64,000 nt of DNA. It comes from Xenopus tropicalis. Lineage: Eukaryota > Chordata > Amphibia > Anura > Pipidae. Below the pieces are notes generated by a model. It saw only the letters and a program-made list of their open reading frames with translations, was not told the DNA's origin and searched no databases. A program made the translations under genes and the position numbers. Location: contig NC_030683.2 in the NCBI RefSeq assembly GCF_000004195.4, forward strand, positions 76,996,910 through 77,060,909, written 5' to 3'. Of this stretch, positions 54,480 through 64,000 are shown piece after piece. Position 1 is the first letter of the stretch. Every line of letters starts with the position of its first letter.

Positions 54480-55331
54480 TTATGTGGTTTTTAAAAACAT
54501 ACAATCAACCCTATCGAACGCCTTTTCGGCGTCTGTTGTTAACAGTAGTAATGGTATTTTTTTCTTTATAGCTAATGTTGTTAGGTTGATTATTTTTGTA
54601 GTATTATCCTTGCCCTCTCTGCCTTTAACAAATCCTGTTTGCTCGGGATGGATTACTATGGGGGTAATAGTTTGTAATCTGTTAGCTATCATTTTGGCAA
54701 ATAATTTCTGGTCAAGATTTATTAATGAAATAGGTCTATAACTTCCACATACTGCTGGGTCTTTGTTGGGTTTGTGTATCACCATTATTTGTGCTTTTTG
54801 GGCCTGTTTGTGGAAGTTTTTTTTCTCTGATATTGAATTAAAATGTTCTAATAGGATAGGGGTTAATTGTTGTTGAAACTCTTTATAAAAACCTGCGCTG
54901 TAGCCATCTGGGCCTGGGCTCTTATTGGGTGGTAGGTCCTTAATTACTTTTGTTAGCTCCCCCACCAAGAATGGGGCTTCTAGTTGTAATTGTATATGAT
55001 TGGGTACTCTCGGAAGATTTAACTTTTTAAGATATTGTTCTATTTTTACTATTTTGTTTGGGTCTTGGGCTCCGGAGTTTAAATTGTATAAGGATTGGTA
55101 GTATTCTTTAAAGCAATTTGCTATATCCGGATATGTATGATGGAGTTTTTGCTTGGAGTCTTTAATTTGTGTAATGAAGGTTTTACTTTTCTGTGTTTTT
55201 ATTAATTTAGATAGGATTTTGGATGGTTTATTTGCAAATTCATAATATTCTCTCTTACATTTCAGATAAGCTTGTTTTGTGAAAGTATCCAATAATTGTT
55301 TTAAGTAGATTCTTTTGGTTTCTAGCTCCAT
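54480..55331 (-). pseudogene. L1-3 ORF2 reverse transcriptase, N-terminal half
   Basis: NKSPGPDGYSAGFYKEF, HKPNKDPAVCGSYRPISLIN, TGFVKGREGKDNT and LLTTDAEKAFDRV (first catalytic Asp) appear in order on one open frame. A frame change near 54480 precedes the segment that should carry the FADD box, between 54480 and 54379, which is mostly missing. The enzyme is therefore defective. Confidence 0.87.
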
Positions 55332-55418
55332 ATATACCTGTTTAGCTAATGTTTCTTTATGTTTACTTTCAAGATGATGAATTTCTTGAAGTACCGTTTG
55401 TATTTTGGTCGTGTGTTC

Positions 55419-56349
55419 TTATTTTATTTTTGAGCTAAGTGCTATTAAATTGCCTCTTGTAACTACTTTCAGTGTTTCCCATAATGTGGAAGGGTCTGTA
55501 TTTGGTAAATTATTTAGGAAAATAGTTTCTGCCATAGTGGCAGCAATTCCTTCCCTTGTTTGTTTCTGTAGTAACAACCTTTCATTAAATTTCCATATGA
55601 ATGACGCTTTCATGGAGTTGGGGATCTCAATGTTAGCTATATATGGTGCATGGTCTGATTGAAACATCGGACCTATCTGAATTTTTTTCATAATATGCAG
55701 CCATTTTTGATTGATAAGCAGATAGTCGATTCTGGAGTAGCTATTGTGTGGGTTGGAGAAGAAAGTATAATCCTTTTCTTTAGGATTATGTGTTCTCCAT
55801 ACATCTATCAATTTTAATTGGTTCAGGTAATTTTTAATTTTCTTTAATGATTTATAAGTAATGGCTGATTTTTGTGAGGAGCTGTCTATTATTGGGTTTA
55901 ATGCCACATTGAGATCCCCCCCTACCAATGTTATACCTTCTGCAAATTCTGACAAAGTATTTTCAAAATTCTTAATAAATTTAGTTTGGTCCTTGTTTTG
56001 TACATCTATAGAGCATAAAGTAAATACAACATTGTAAATATTTGCTTTTACCATAATAAAATGTCCATTGTCCTCTGCTTTATGGTCTATTAATGAGAAG
56101 GGTACTTCCTTATGAATTAAGATTGCTGTGCCTTTTACTTTCTTGTCTGGGTTAGTGCTAGAGAAAGTTTTTTCATACCATTTACTCTTTAGAACCTTTG
56201 AGTGCGATGTTGTGATATGAGTTTCTTGTAAAAATACAATTTTGGCACCATTTTTTTGACAATTACTAAGTATTTGCACCCGCTTTTTTGGGCTGTTTAT
56301 ACCATTCACGTTTTGTGACCACAAAGTTAGTTGTAAGTTTTCTTTCATG
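55419..56349 (-). CDS. L1-3 ORF2 endonuclease
   Basis: Start placed at the Met before KENLQLTLWSQNVNGIN. Motifs: SQNVNGIN, IVFLQETHI (Glu), LVGGDLNVALN, YSRIDYLLI, SDHAPYIAN (Asp-His). The domain is complete and open, in line with a recent insertion. It nicks at A/T-rich target sites; the target here (tgcaaaacctt) is consistent with that. Confidence 0.87.
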
Positions 56350-56677
56350 TTATTTCCTGGTTTCCTGTGTCTGTTGCCTATAAAAGTCCTGCTTCCAGTG
56401 GTTAGGTTTAGGTAAGGAATGGGTTGCGGCATAACCAGGGTATAATAAACTGGGGTAAAACATTAACAGTCCTGAATCTTCAGGGGGTAATTAGTGGGTA
56501 TAATCCGCTTTTGCCTTTTGGCTACTTGCGGTTAACCTCTTGTGGGGGAGTGAGCTTTGCGGAAAGGTTTTTCCTTTCGCGTCTCACCGACCTTGTGTAA
56601 CATTCATTTACGAGAGTATGTGGGTGAACATCAGTATATTTTAGCAACTCGTATTTTATGTGCATACTTTGTTATAC

Positions 56678-57472
56678 TCACAGATCCGACCAGTTCTTAT
56701 TAGGGGTTCTTTTTTTTGCTGACGAATCTTTGGTTATCCTGCTGCGCGGCGTTTTGGGGGTACGTTGTACCAATGGTACTTCCTGCCATAGGTTGTCCGC
56801 TTCTAGACTTGGTTCTCGGTAGTTGTTTTCCTCGTCGTTCCATCCTGGTATGTGTGTATCCTCCAGTTGTAGTTTTTGCATAAAATCTTTTATGTCCGAT
56901 GGGTATCTCAGCGTGGTTTGTGTTCCGTCTTTATTTGCTGTTAAGCTGAATGGGAAGCCCCAGCGGAACTGAATTCCTTTAGCTCTTAGTTGTTCTGTTA
57001 GTGGTTTGAGCTGTTTCCTCTTAATCAAAGTGGACAGCGAAATATCCTGGAGTAAGATGATATTGCTTTCCTCAAAGGTGATCTTTTTCATCGTTCTGGC
57101 TTTAGACAGTATATCTTCTTTGAGAGGAAAACTGTTTATACAGCATAAAATGTCTCTTGGAACCTCCGGCGGTGCGTTCCACGGTTTAAACACTCTATGG
57201 GCTCTATCTATTGCAATTGGAGTATTAGCATCTCTTTCCAATATGTTATTAAAGATTTGTAGTAATGTCGGTAGTATGTCATCTTTTACTGTGGTTTCCG
57301 GAATCCCCCTTACTCTTATGTTGTTTCTGCGACTTCTATTCTGTAAGTCCTCAATCTGTCTGTGCATCTCTTCTATTTCTCTTGTTTGTTTATCTATTAT
57401 TATGTTGTATTGTCTTTGGTTACTCACGATTTTTGTTTGGTTTCTTTCTAGTGAGTCTGTTCGTGTCCCCAT
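56678..57472 (-). CDS. L1-3 ORF1 protein, main part
   Basis: 265 residues in one frame: coiled coil (KQTREIEEMHRQIEDLQNRS), RRM start RRNNIRVRGIPE, a block PRDILCCINSFPLKEDI, and C-terminal FRWGFPFSLTANKDG. The N-terminal 115 residues lie in an overlapping frame to 57798 (PHEAAESQAPESSEVDSD, LPSKMEIKEMFHSL), so one frameshift near 57470 splits ORF1. Confidence 0.85.
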   Translation of the reverse strand: MGTRTDSLERNQTKIVSNQRQYNIIIDKQTREIEEMHRQIEDLQNRSRRNNIRVRGIPETTVKDDILPTLLQIFNNILERDANTPIAIDRAHRVFKPWNAPPEVPRDILCCINSFPLKEDILSKARTMKKITFEESNIILLQDISLSTLIKRKQLKPLTEQLRAKGIQFRWGFPFSLTANKDGTQTTLRYPSDIKDFMQKLQLEDTHIPGWNDEENNYREPSLEADNLWQEVPLVQRTPKTPRSRITKDSSAKKRTPNKNWSDL

Positions 57473-57947
57473 GCTCTCGAGTTCTTGTTTGATACCTTGG
57501 AGTTCGCTACGTATCTCGTTAAGGAGTGGAACATTTCTTTTATTTCCATTTTTGAGGGTAGCCGTCTCAGGTAGGTTTGCACATCTACCGTGCTGTCTGC
57601 ATCGCTATCCACCTCTGAAGATTCTGGCGCTTGGGACTCCGCCGCTTCATGCGGTTCGGACCTAGTCGCCGCCATTTTTGGCTGTTGTGGATCACGATTT
57701 TTCTTATAAAACAGGGACGGGATGTCTTTGTTTTGTCCCGTTTGTTTCGGTGTCTTGCTACCTTCTTTATTAGATCGATTAGTTTGCGATTTCCCCATGG
57801 TATCTACTTATTTGTTGGTCGGTGGACTTTGAGATGTGCGGAGCTCCAGACTATGCGACCATTCCCTTCCGGTGCTGGCCACGCCCCCGGCTTGCAAAAC
57901 CTTAACAATAGGTTTCGGCTCCCTCATTAGTAACTGAACACTATATA

Positions 57948-57948
<1 letters not shown>

Positions 57949-57978
<30 letters not shown>
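57949..57978. repeat. (TA)n microsatellite
   Basis: About 14 TA units at the end of PLE-3, possibly its insertion-site or tail sequence. Confidence 0.9.
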
Positions 57979-57982
<4 letters not shown>

Positions 57983-58047
57983 GATAAATGAAGAAGCCGC
58001 TCTCACAGGCGTTAGGTGCACAAAAAAGTTGTTGTATTGTATAGGTG

Positions 58048-58084
58048 AACTGACGTTTCGGCTGACCCTCAGCTTTCTCAAAGT
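58048..58084 (-). ncRNA. Degenerate hammerhead-like hairpin in PLE-3 terminal repeat
   Basis: The minus strand reads TTTGAGAAAGCTGAGGGTCA then GCCGAAACGTCAG: a GCTG/CAGC stem followed by CGAAACGTC. The GAAAC box is intact; the first box is TTGAGAA where CUGANGA is expected. The palindrome at 9293-9511 has the same arrangement. Confidence 0.4.
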
Positions 58085-58199
58085 TACAACACACAGTGAA
58101 AGAAAGCCATAAATACTGCAACCGGCGGGAAAATACAAACAGAAATGCTGGCTGTGATGTAACACTCTCACGTAATCACATATCAGTCAAAATGAGATA

Positions 58200-59730
58200 C
58201 GCCCATAACGAACTCCAAATAAATAAACCAAACCACCTAAATGTTAGCCCATGAATAAAACCAATTCCTACAAATAAAGAATAGAAAATCAAATTGAAAA
58301 ATAAAAATAAAAAATAGAAAATGAAAACAAAAAATACAGAAATAAAGATACGGAAAACCACCAGGTGAAGGGAAATGAGGGGAATCGCACGGGGCACCAA
58401 TCAATACTAAAACCACCGCTATGTACACCGAAAGTATATCCTAAGAAAGTAAAACACCATAACTATACCTGTGAAGGAAGGTTAGATGTAGCGAGCAGAA
58501 GATCGATCGCGGGGAGTACTGTCTGCGGGGCTGCGTTTCGGGACTGTGGGCGGGCCGTGCAGTGTATGAATCATTAGTGGTAGTCTGTGGGGTATCGGGA
58601 TAATATTAATGAAGGAATCTCAGGCAATATGTAGCCCCTAGGGATATCTGTACCGGCTTCAGTCAGCCTGCAGCAGAACCATTCCGTCTGGCAAATAGCG
58701 CTAGGTAGCCCATTCATATACTGTACTTAGGATGCTCTGATGTCCGATGTCAGGCAGCATATGCATGAGATCGGACTGTCAGATATCGCCCACAGCGGTA
58801 GGCAGCCCGTTAGTGGATCATAACTGGTGTCTGGAGTCAGTGCCCAAATAGCACTTCCCCAATGTCATGAACAGGAGGTGGCAGACAGAGACTGGTCTGC
58901 ACGGGTGGCATTAGTACCCCCCTTTTTTAGGGGGACATAAACCAACCCAGCATTCCCATTGCATCTCGTCCCATAGTAATGGCACTGTTAGACTCATGTT
59001 CGTGTCAATAAGTCAATTAAATATCAGTTTTGTTGTGTTTAGATTATAATTAAGCCAAGGTCCTCATTTCATGGTGGCTTAATTAAGATGTTAAGGATTA
59101 CCTATGCCCAAAAAGGAAAGGGAATGCACTATTGGTGGTTAAATTTACTAGCCACAGTACCCTGGGGAGCCCCTGCTTCGCTTAGTATACTAATAAGTAG
59201 GTGAAAGTAAACCAAAACTTCTCACGTAGCAATACCAGTAGCTTTAAATCAAAATGAAATTGGAAAAATACTAAGAAATAATAAATACAAATAAATAAAA
59301 TGGGAAACCAACCACCCAGGTGTCTAGAGAATAGGAGCGGGACCAAAAGTGAGAAGGGCAAAAAACAGACATAAACTGCTCATAAAGTAAGTGAAGTTGG
59401 CAAATAGCCAAGGACAAAAGTTAGGATTAGACGCACATATTCAATGTTTGCATTCAAAGCTAAGAAAACCAATTTAGTGTAAGCCCTGCCAAGAATTACT
59501 GGCTAGTCCAGAGTCATCCTAATGTAACACTGTTGCTAGCGAGAATACAAGGCCTATAACTTGTTACATATTACATGGAAAATAAGAACCAATACATTGT
59601 ATTAAAATCAGAGAGTCTCTGCATTCCCTACAAAATGTCCAGGGGAAGTGTTTATATTGCAAGAGATCCATAGAACGTAGGGTTGGTACTTAAACATGTC
59701 ATGTCATATAATGGTAAATCCTTTAACAGT
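58200..59730. other. PLE-3 3' noncoding region
   Basis: AT-rich between 58250 and 58340, otherwise mixed. No conserved frame. The segment 59680-59730 is matched, inverted, by 63935-64000, confirming it belongs to the element. Confidence 0.6.
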
Positions 59731-60552
59731 CTATGGAAGATAAAATGGTGAATACGAAATAAGCTCATTCAGACCACACGGATTCAGAGTATTGAGTTTG
59801 TGGATCCAGCAGAGTTCAGCTTGTAGTAGTAATTTCTCCCGGTCACCTCCCCGGCTAGGTGATAGAATAAAGTCAATTATCATGCTACGCATACTTGCCA
59901 GTGAGTGGTGATGTGTTAAAAAATGTAAGGAAACTGGAGTGTCAGCTTTCCCAGTATCCAGTGCAGACCGGATTGCCGATCTGTGATTGGCCATTCTGTC
60001 CCAGAACGTCGTAATGGTTTTGCCAATGTAATAAAGACCGCAAGGGCATTTGAGGAAATATATTACATACTTGGACGTACAGGTCACACGGTGTTTGATA
60101 GGAATAGGCTTGCCCGGTGTGATTGAACACAGAACCAGTCATTAAGTTACCGCACGTCGTGCAGGACGGACATTTGAAGCATCCAGGCTTTGTGTTGTTA
60201 AGCCATGTGGTAGGTGTATCTCGTTGGTAGCAGTGAGCAGGGTCTGTTTTCATAAGTAGATTCCTTAGGCATTCGCCCTCTCCTATAAGCAATGCGGGGG
60301 GGAGTTCTAAGCACCGGAATTAGTGTTTTGTCCCTGGCCATCATGGACCAGTGGTTCTGGATAGCATCAATCACAGGTTTTTTGTCACGACTATATGTAG
60401 TCAGGAAGGTCAGTCTCTCCAAACCGATGTCAGGAATGCCTTTCTGTCTCTTTCTGATGAAAGTTGAGTGCTTTCTCCTTGCAGGTGATCAAGTCTTGGG
60501 GTTTATAGCCTCTCTCCAAAAATCTCATGACTAGGTCATCAAGTTGTTCCTC
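59731..60552 (-). pseudogene. PLE-3 linker and GIY-YIG endonuclease
   Basis: 60552-60420 continues the post-RT linker ([20 protein letters not shown]); stops and shifts follow. 60087-59731 is open: [18 protein letters not shown] (GIY-YIG core), [48 protein letters not shown] Cys-rich segment ([12 protein letters not shown]) precedes it at about 60180. The nuclease makes the target nick used for PLE retrotransposition. Confidence 0.88.
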
Positions 60553-60553
60553 A

Positions 60554-62043
60554 AGTTACATAGTTACATAGGGTTGAAAAAAGACCAGTGTCCATCAAGT
60601 TCAACCCATCCAAGTAAACCCAGCACACCTAACCCACACCTACCAATCTATACACTCACATACATACACTATATATACAACCACTAGTACTAACTGTAGA
60701 TATTAGTATCACAATAGCCTTGGATATTCTGATTGATCAAGAACTCATCCAGGCCCCTCTTAAAGGCATTAACAGAATCTGCCATTACCACATCACTAGG
60801 AAGGGCATTCCATAACCTCACTGCCCTCACCGTGAAAAACCACCTACGCTGCTTCAAATGGAAGCTCCTTTCCTCTAATCTAAAGGGGTGACCTCTGGTG
60901 CGCTGATTGTTTTTATGGGAAAAAAGAACACCCCCCAACTGCCTATAATCCCCTCTAATGTACTTGTACAGAGTAATCATGTCCCCTCGCAAGCGCCTCT
61001 TTTCCAGAGAAAACAACCCCAACCTTGACAGTCTCACCTCATAGTTAAAATCTTCCATCCCCTTAACCAGTTTAGTTGCACATCTCTGCACTCTCTCCAG
61101 CTCATTAATATCCTTCTTAAGGACTGGAGCCCAAAACTGCACTGCATACTCAAGGTGAGGCCTTACCAGGGACCTATAAAGGGGCAAAATTATGTTCTCA
61201 TCCCTTGAGTCAATGCCCTTTTTTATACAAGACAGCACTTTTTTTTGCTTTAGTAGCCACAGAATGACACTGCCTGGCATTAGACAACTTGTTATCAACA
61301 AAAACCCCTAGATCCTTCTCCATTAAGGAAACCCCCAACACACTACCATTCAGTAGATAGTTTGCGTTTATATTATTTCTACCAAAGTGCATAACTTTGC
61401 AGTTATCAACATTGAACCTAATTTTCCAGTTTGCTGCCCAGTTATCTAATTTTGTCAAATCGCTCTGCAAAGCAGCAGCATCCTGCATGGAACTTATAGT
61501 TTTGCACAATTTAGTGTCATCAGCAAAAATAGAAACAGTACTGTCTATGCCCACCTCCAGGTCATTAATAAACAAGTTAAAAAGCAAAGGCCCAAGGACT
61601 GACCCCTGCGGTACTCCACTAACCACACTGGTCCAATTAGAAAATGTTCCATTTACAACCACTCTTTGTAATCTATCCTTCAGCCAGTTCTCTATCCAAT
61701 TACAAATATTATGTTCTAGGCCAATATTCCTTAATTTGATCATTAACCTTCTGTGAGGTGCTGTATCAAACGCTTTAGCAAAGTCCAAGTAGATGACATC
61801 AACTGCCATTCCAGCATCGAGGTTCCTGCTCACCTCCTCATAAAAGGTGACTAAATTAGTCTGGCAAGATCTGTTACGCATAAAACCATGCTGGCACAAA
61901 CTAATAGTATTGTGAACTGCAATGTATTCAAGTACCCTATCCCTTATTACCCCTTCCAAAAGTTTTCCTACTACTGATGTCAGACTAACAGGCCTATAGT
62001 TTTCAGGCTGAGAACGGGATCCCTTTTTAAATAACGGCACCAA
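60554..62043 (-). mobile_element. CR1-type LINE (CR1-e) inserted in PLE-3
   Basis: Two ATGTAACT tail units at 60556-60571. Frames 62043-61210 and 61301-60690 cover KGSRSQPENYRPVSLTSV to GYCDTNIYS with one frameshift at an AAAAAA run near 61240. A short candidate duplication (caagtt) lies at both borders. The PLE-3 frame resumes on either side (HPTQL before, EEQLDD after). Confidence 0.93.
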
Positions 62044-63067
62044 GTTGAGTTGGATGAGAGTTGTTCCTAACCATGCGTAACATCTGTGAGTAATGAATAC
62101 TTTTGAGGAGGTGTGGTGGGTGGAAAGAGGAGTGATGTAAAAGAGTATTCCTGTCGGTTGGTTTTCTGTAGGTGGTCGTGTGAATGCCTGCTTGGGTTAA
62201 GGTGATGGTAAGATCAAGGAATGAGATTTGGTGTGTGTCTATTGATGCAGTGAAGCGTATTGGAGAAGGCAAGGAGTTAAGCTCATTAACCATTGCTGTA
62301 AACTGGTCAGGGGTGCCAGTCCATAAGATGAACAAATCATCAATATAGCGATATAATTTGAAAATGTGAGTGCCAAAATTGGGTAGGATATGCGTCTGTT
62401 CGTAGTTAGACATGTATAGATTTGCGAAGGATGGAGCCACATTGGAACCCATACTGGTTCCACTCGTTTGGAGAAAATATGATCTCTCAAATTTGAAATA
62501 GTTAGTGGTAAGGCAAAATTGTAGTAGCTGGATAAGAAAGTCTTTGGGTGGTCTGTTGGTAGCAGCAGGGTGTTTGAGCAAAGTAACATAGTAACATAGT
62601 AAGTTGGGTTGAATAAAGACATACGTCCATCACGTTCAACCATAATGCCTATATATAACCTGCCTAACTACAAGTTGATCCAGAGGAAGGCAAAAAACCC
62701 CATCTGAAGTGTCTCTGACCACTTCAAGGCCTTGATTGGTGGGGATCACTGTGTATAAGGAGGACACATCCATCGTAGCTAGACATGTGTTAGACGGCAA
62801 AGGTTGTAGGTGAAGCAGTTTGTTGAGAAAATCACCAGAATCTTTAATATAGGTGGCCATGTCTTGTACTACTGGTTGTAGGTAATGATCATCGAACGTC
62901 GCAATCGGCTGTAGAATTGATCCGTGAGCACTCACGATCGGACGGCCTGGAGGATTTGAGCTGTCCTTGTGGATCTTGGGTAAGGTGTAAAGAATTGGGC
63001 AAATGGGGTGGTCCTGCGTGAGGAATTTCAACGTATTTTGTGTTAACAGTCCCATAGAAAAACTCAT
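62044..63067 (-). pseudogene. PLE-3 reverse transcriptase
   Basis: 63067-62711: [35 protein letters not shown] (catalytic Asp). After the CR1 tail, 62581-62044: [29 protein letters not shown] (catalytic YIDD), SFLDLTI and [11 protein letters not shown]. This is the telomerase-related reverse transcriptase typical of Penelope-like elements. Removing the 128-bp CR1 tail restores the reading through VVRDT and LLKHP, so the catalytic domain was otherwise open when CR1 inserted. Confidence 0.92.
62583..62710 (-). mobile_element. CR1-family LINE 3' tail, second subfamily
   Basis: Same sequence as 26660-26790: ATGTTACT tail units, gttgaataaagacatacgtc and gatccagaggaaggcaaaaa, ending catctgaag. A 128-bp 5'-truncated insertion in the PLE-3 reverse transcriptase. 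Confidence 0.92.
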
Positions 63068-63173
63068 TTGTAGAAAAGCATTGATTTTCTGTTTGAACTT
63101 AGCTGTCGGATCACACGCCAGTTGTTGATAGGTGTTTTTATCATCAAGTTGCCGTAGAATTTCAGACTGATAG

Positions 63174-63512
63174 TCAGTGTAATTCTGCTGGTCTAATTAC
63201 AATTTCTGGATTCTTAGCAAGTCTATGTATCGCCTCTCTCTCATTTCTTGGAAGGTTGGAGAAATTTGCACGTTGAAAGGGAATTTTTCTAGTTTCATCT
63301 ACCATCAGACGGGTAAAAGCCTCTATAGATTTAGGAGTATTGGTAGGCTCAAAGGTATTTGGTGCCTTGAAATCACATTGATGTTGTGGAGGGAGTCTAA
63401 AATGTTCCTTGAGCTTGAGGGTCCATTGAAACCTATGTATGTCAATCAGTATATCAAGAGGTTGTGTATTAAGTGAAGGTACAAATGACAGGCCCTTTGT
63501 GAGCAGCCTCAT
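63174..63512 (-). pseudogene. PLE-3 N-terminal region
   Basis: [13 protein letters not shown] near the start is a conserved PLE phrase; [19 protein letters not shown] and [20 protein letters not shown] follow. A stop after RPAELH separates it from the reverse transcriptase, which resumes near 63175 in another frame. Confidence 0.8.
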
Positions 63513-63527
63513 CTCTGGATCAGATAG

Positions 63528-64000
63528 CGACGTGCGGTAACTTAATGACTGGTTCTGTGTTCAATCACCCTCATACGGGCAAGCCTATTCCTATCAAGCA
63601 CTGTGTGACCTGTACGTCCAAGTATGTAATATATTTCCTCAAATGCCCTTGCGGTCTTTATTACATTGGCAAAACCGTTACGACGTTCCGGGACAGAATG
63701 GCCAATCACAGATCGGCAATCCGGTCTGCACTGGATACTGGGAAAGCTGACACTCCAATTACACTGGCAAGTATGCGTAGCATGATAATTGACTTTTTTC
63801 CATCACCTAGCCGGGGAGGTGACCGGGAGAAATTACTACTACTAGCTGAACTCCGCTGGATCCACAAACTCAATACTCTGAATCCGTGTGGTCTGAACGA
63901 GCTTATTTCATATTCACCATTTTATCTTCCATAGACTGTTAAAGGATTTACCATTATATGACATGACATGTTTAAGTACCAACCCTACGTTCTATGGATC
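63528..64000 (+). mobile_element. Inverted, truncated PLE-3 copy
   Basis: From the junction gacgtgcggtaac at about 63528 the plus strand matches the minus strand of 60165-59680. It encodes the whole GIY-YIG nuclease, 63545-63934 ([18 protein letters not shown]), with an in-frame loss of about nine codons (the HFLTHHH segment present in the other copy). The copy continues past the window end. Confidence 0.9.

Larger units (their letters stand above)
52507..57887 (-). mobile_element. Full-length L1/Tx1-like LINE (L1-3)
   Basis: Flanked by a perfect 16-bp target duplication, cggcttgcaaaacctt, at 52491-52506 and 57888-57903. It begins GGGGGCGTGGCCAGCACC on the minus strand and ends in a short A tail. 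Length 5.4 kb. ORF1 is at 57798-56678 and ORF2 runs from 56349 to 52878. A few frameshifts suggest moderate age. Confidence 0.95.
57940..63530 (-). mobile_element. Penelope-like element, near complete (PLE-3)
   Basis: Minus strand: N-terminal region from 63512, reverse transcriptase 63067-62711 and 62581-62044, linker and GIY-YIG nuclease 60552-59731, 3' noncoding 59730-58200 and a terminal repeat segment 58200-57940 with a hammerhead-like motif at 58084-58048. Two CR1 insertions (62583-62710 and 60554-62043) split it. At its head it meets an inverted partial copy at about 63528. Confidence 0.87.

Noticed and set aside
57006..57665. Plus-strand frame of 219 residues with hydrophobic stretches
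   Set aside because: Opposite strand of L1-3 ORF1; the membrane-like look comes from the complement of charged codons.

Overview
The window looks like an intron-rich, repeat-saturated euchromatic segment of an anuran genome, most likely Xenopus or a near relative. The reasons are the many CR1-type LINE copies ending in 8-bp tail repeats (ATGTAACT)n, full-length L1/Tx1-like LINEs, Penelope-like elements (PLEs), hAT and TTAA-type MITEs, and a Ty3/gypsy element of the Gmr1 type. No RNA gene, CRISPR array or prokaryotic operon is visible. Apart from transposon proteins, the only recurring protein-coding signal is one dispersed multi-exon gene family.

That family encodes an N-terminal CxxC...HxxxxxC zinc finger, acidic linker exons, a helical region resembling the core-binding and C-terminal parts of tyrosine recombinases (as in Crypton-derived genes), and, in one copy, a KMT5A/SETD8-type SET domain. 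I see four copies. Copy A is on the minus strand at 14147-8053, with a possible first exon at 21212-21193. Copy B is a minus-strand fragment at 7362-6960. Copy C is on the minus strand and split in two, 42944-41783 and 24660-23863. Copy D is on the plus strand at 43306-about 46800 and carries the SET exon. Copies A and C carry in-frame stops and frameshifts where they align to their siblings. Copy D has good splice signals and open exons for most of its length but shows indels in exon 3 and at the end of the SET domain.

Layout. 1-5900: tandem repeats, a 34-bp minisatellite, a palindromic MITE and TAC-triplet arrays. 6690-14150: copies B and A with a PLE-like palindrome and a TTAA MITE in introns. 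14192-19660: a plus-strand L1 abutting the 3' half of a chromodomain Ty3/gypsy element. 19660-21600: small repeats, an hAT end and the possible first exon of A. 21600-23862: a Penelope-like element and a CR1 tail. 23863-42944: copy C, split by a 17-kb insertion. 43306-46850: copy D. 46852-52450: a probable solo LTR, a second PLE, a CR1 and a long TA tract. 52507-57887: a complete L1 with a 16-bp target duplication. 57940-64000: a third PLE, itself interrupted by two CR1 copies and followed by an inverted partial copy.

The 17-kb insertion in copy C is a nest. A Gmr1-like retrotransposon (TSD ATGAG, LTRs of about 705 bp, domain order gag-PR-IN-RT-RH) contains an L1 of about 10 kb and two hAT elements. 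The L1 contains a further hAT element (TSD TTCTGTGT) and two CR1 copies. That hAT element in turn holds a CR1 tail. Insertion order can therefore be read directly.
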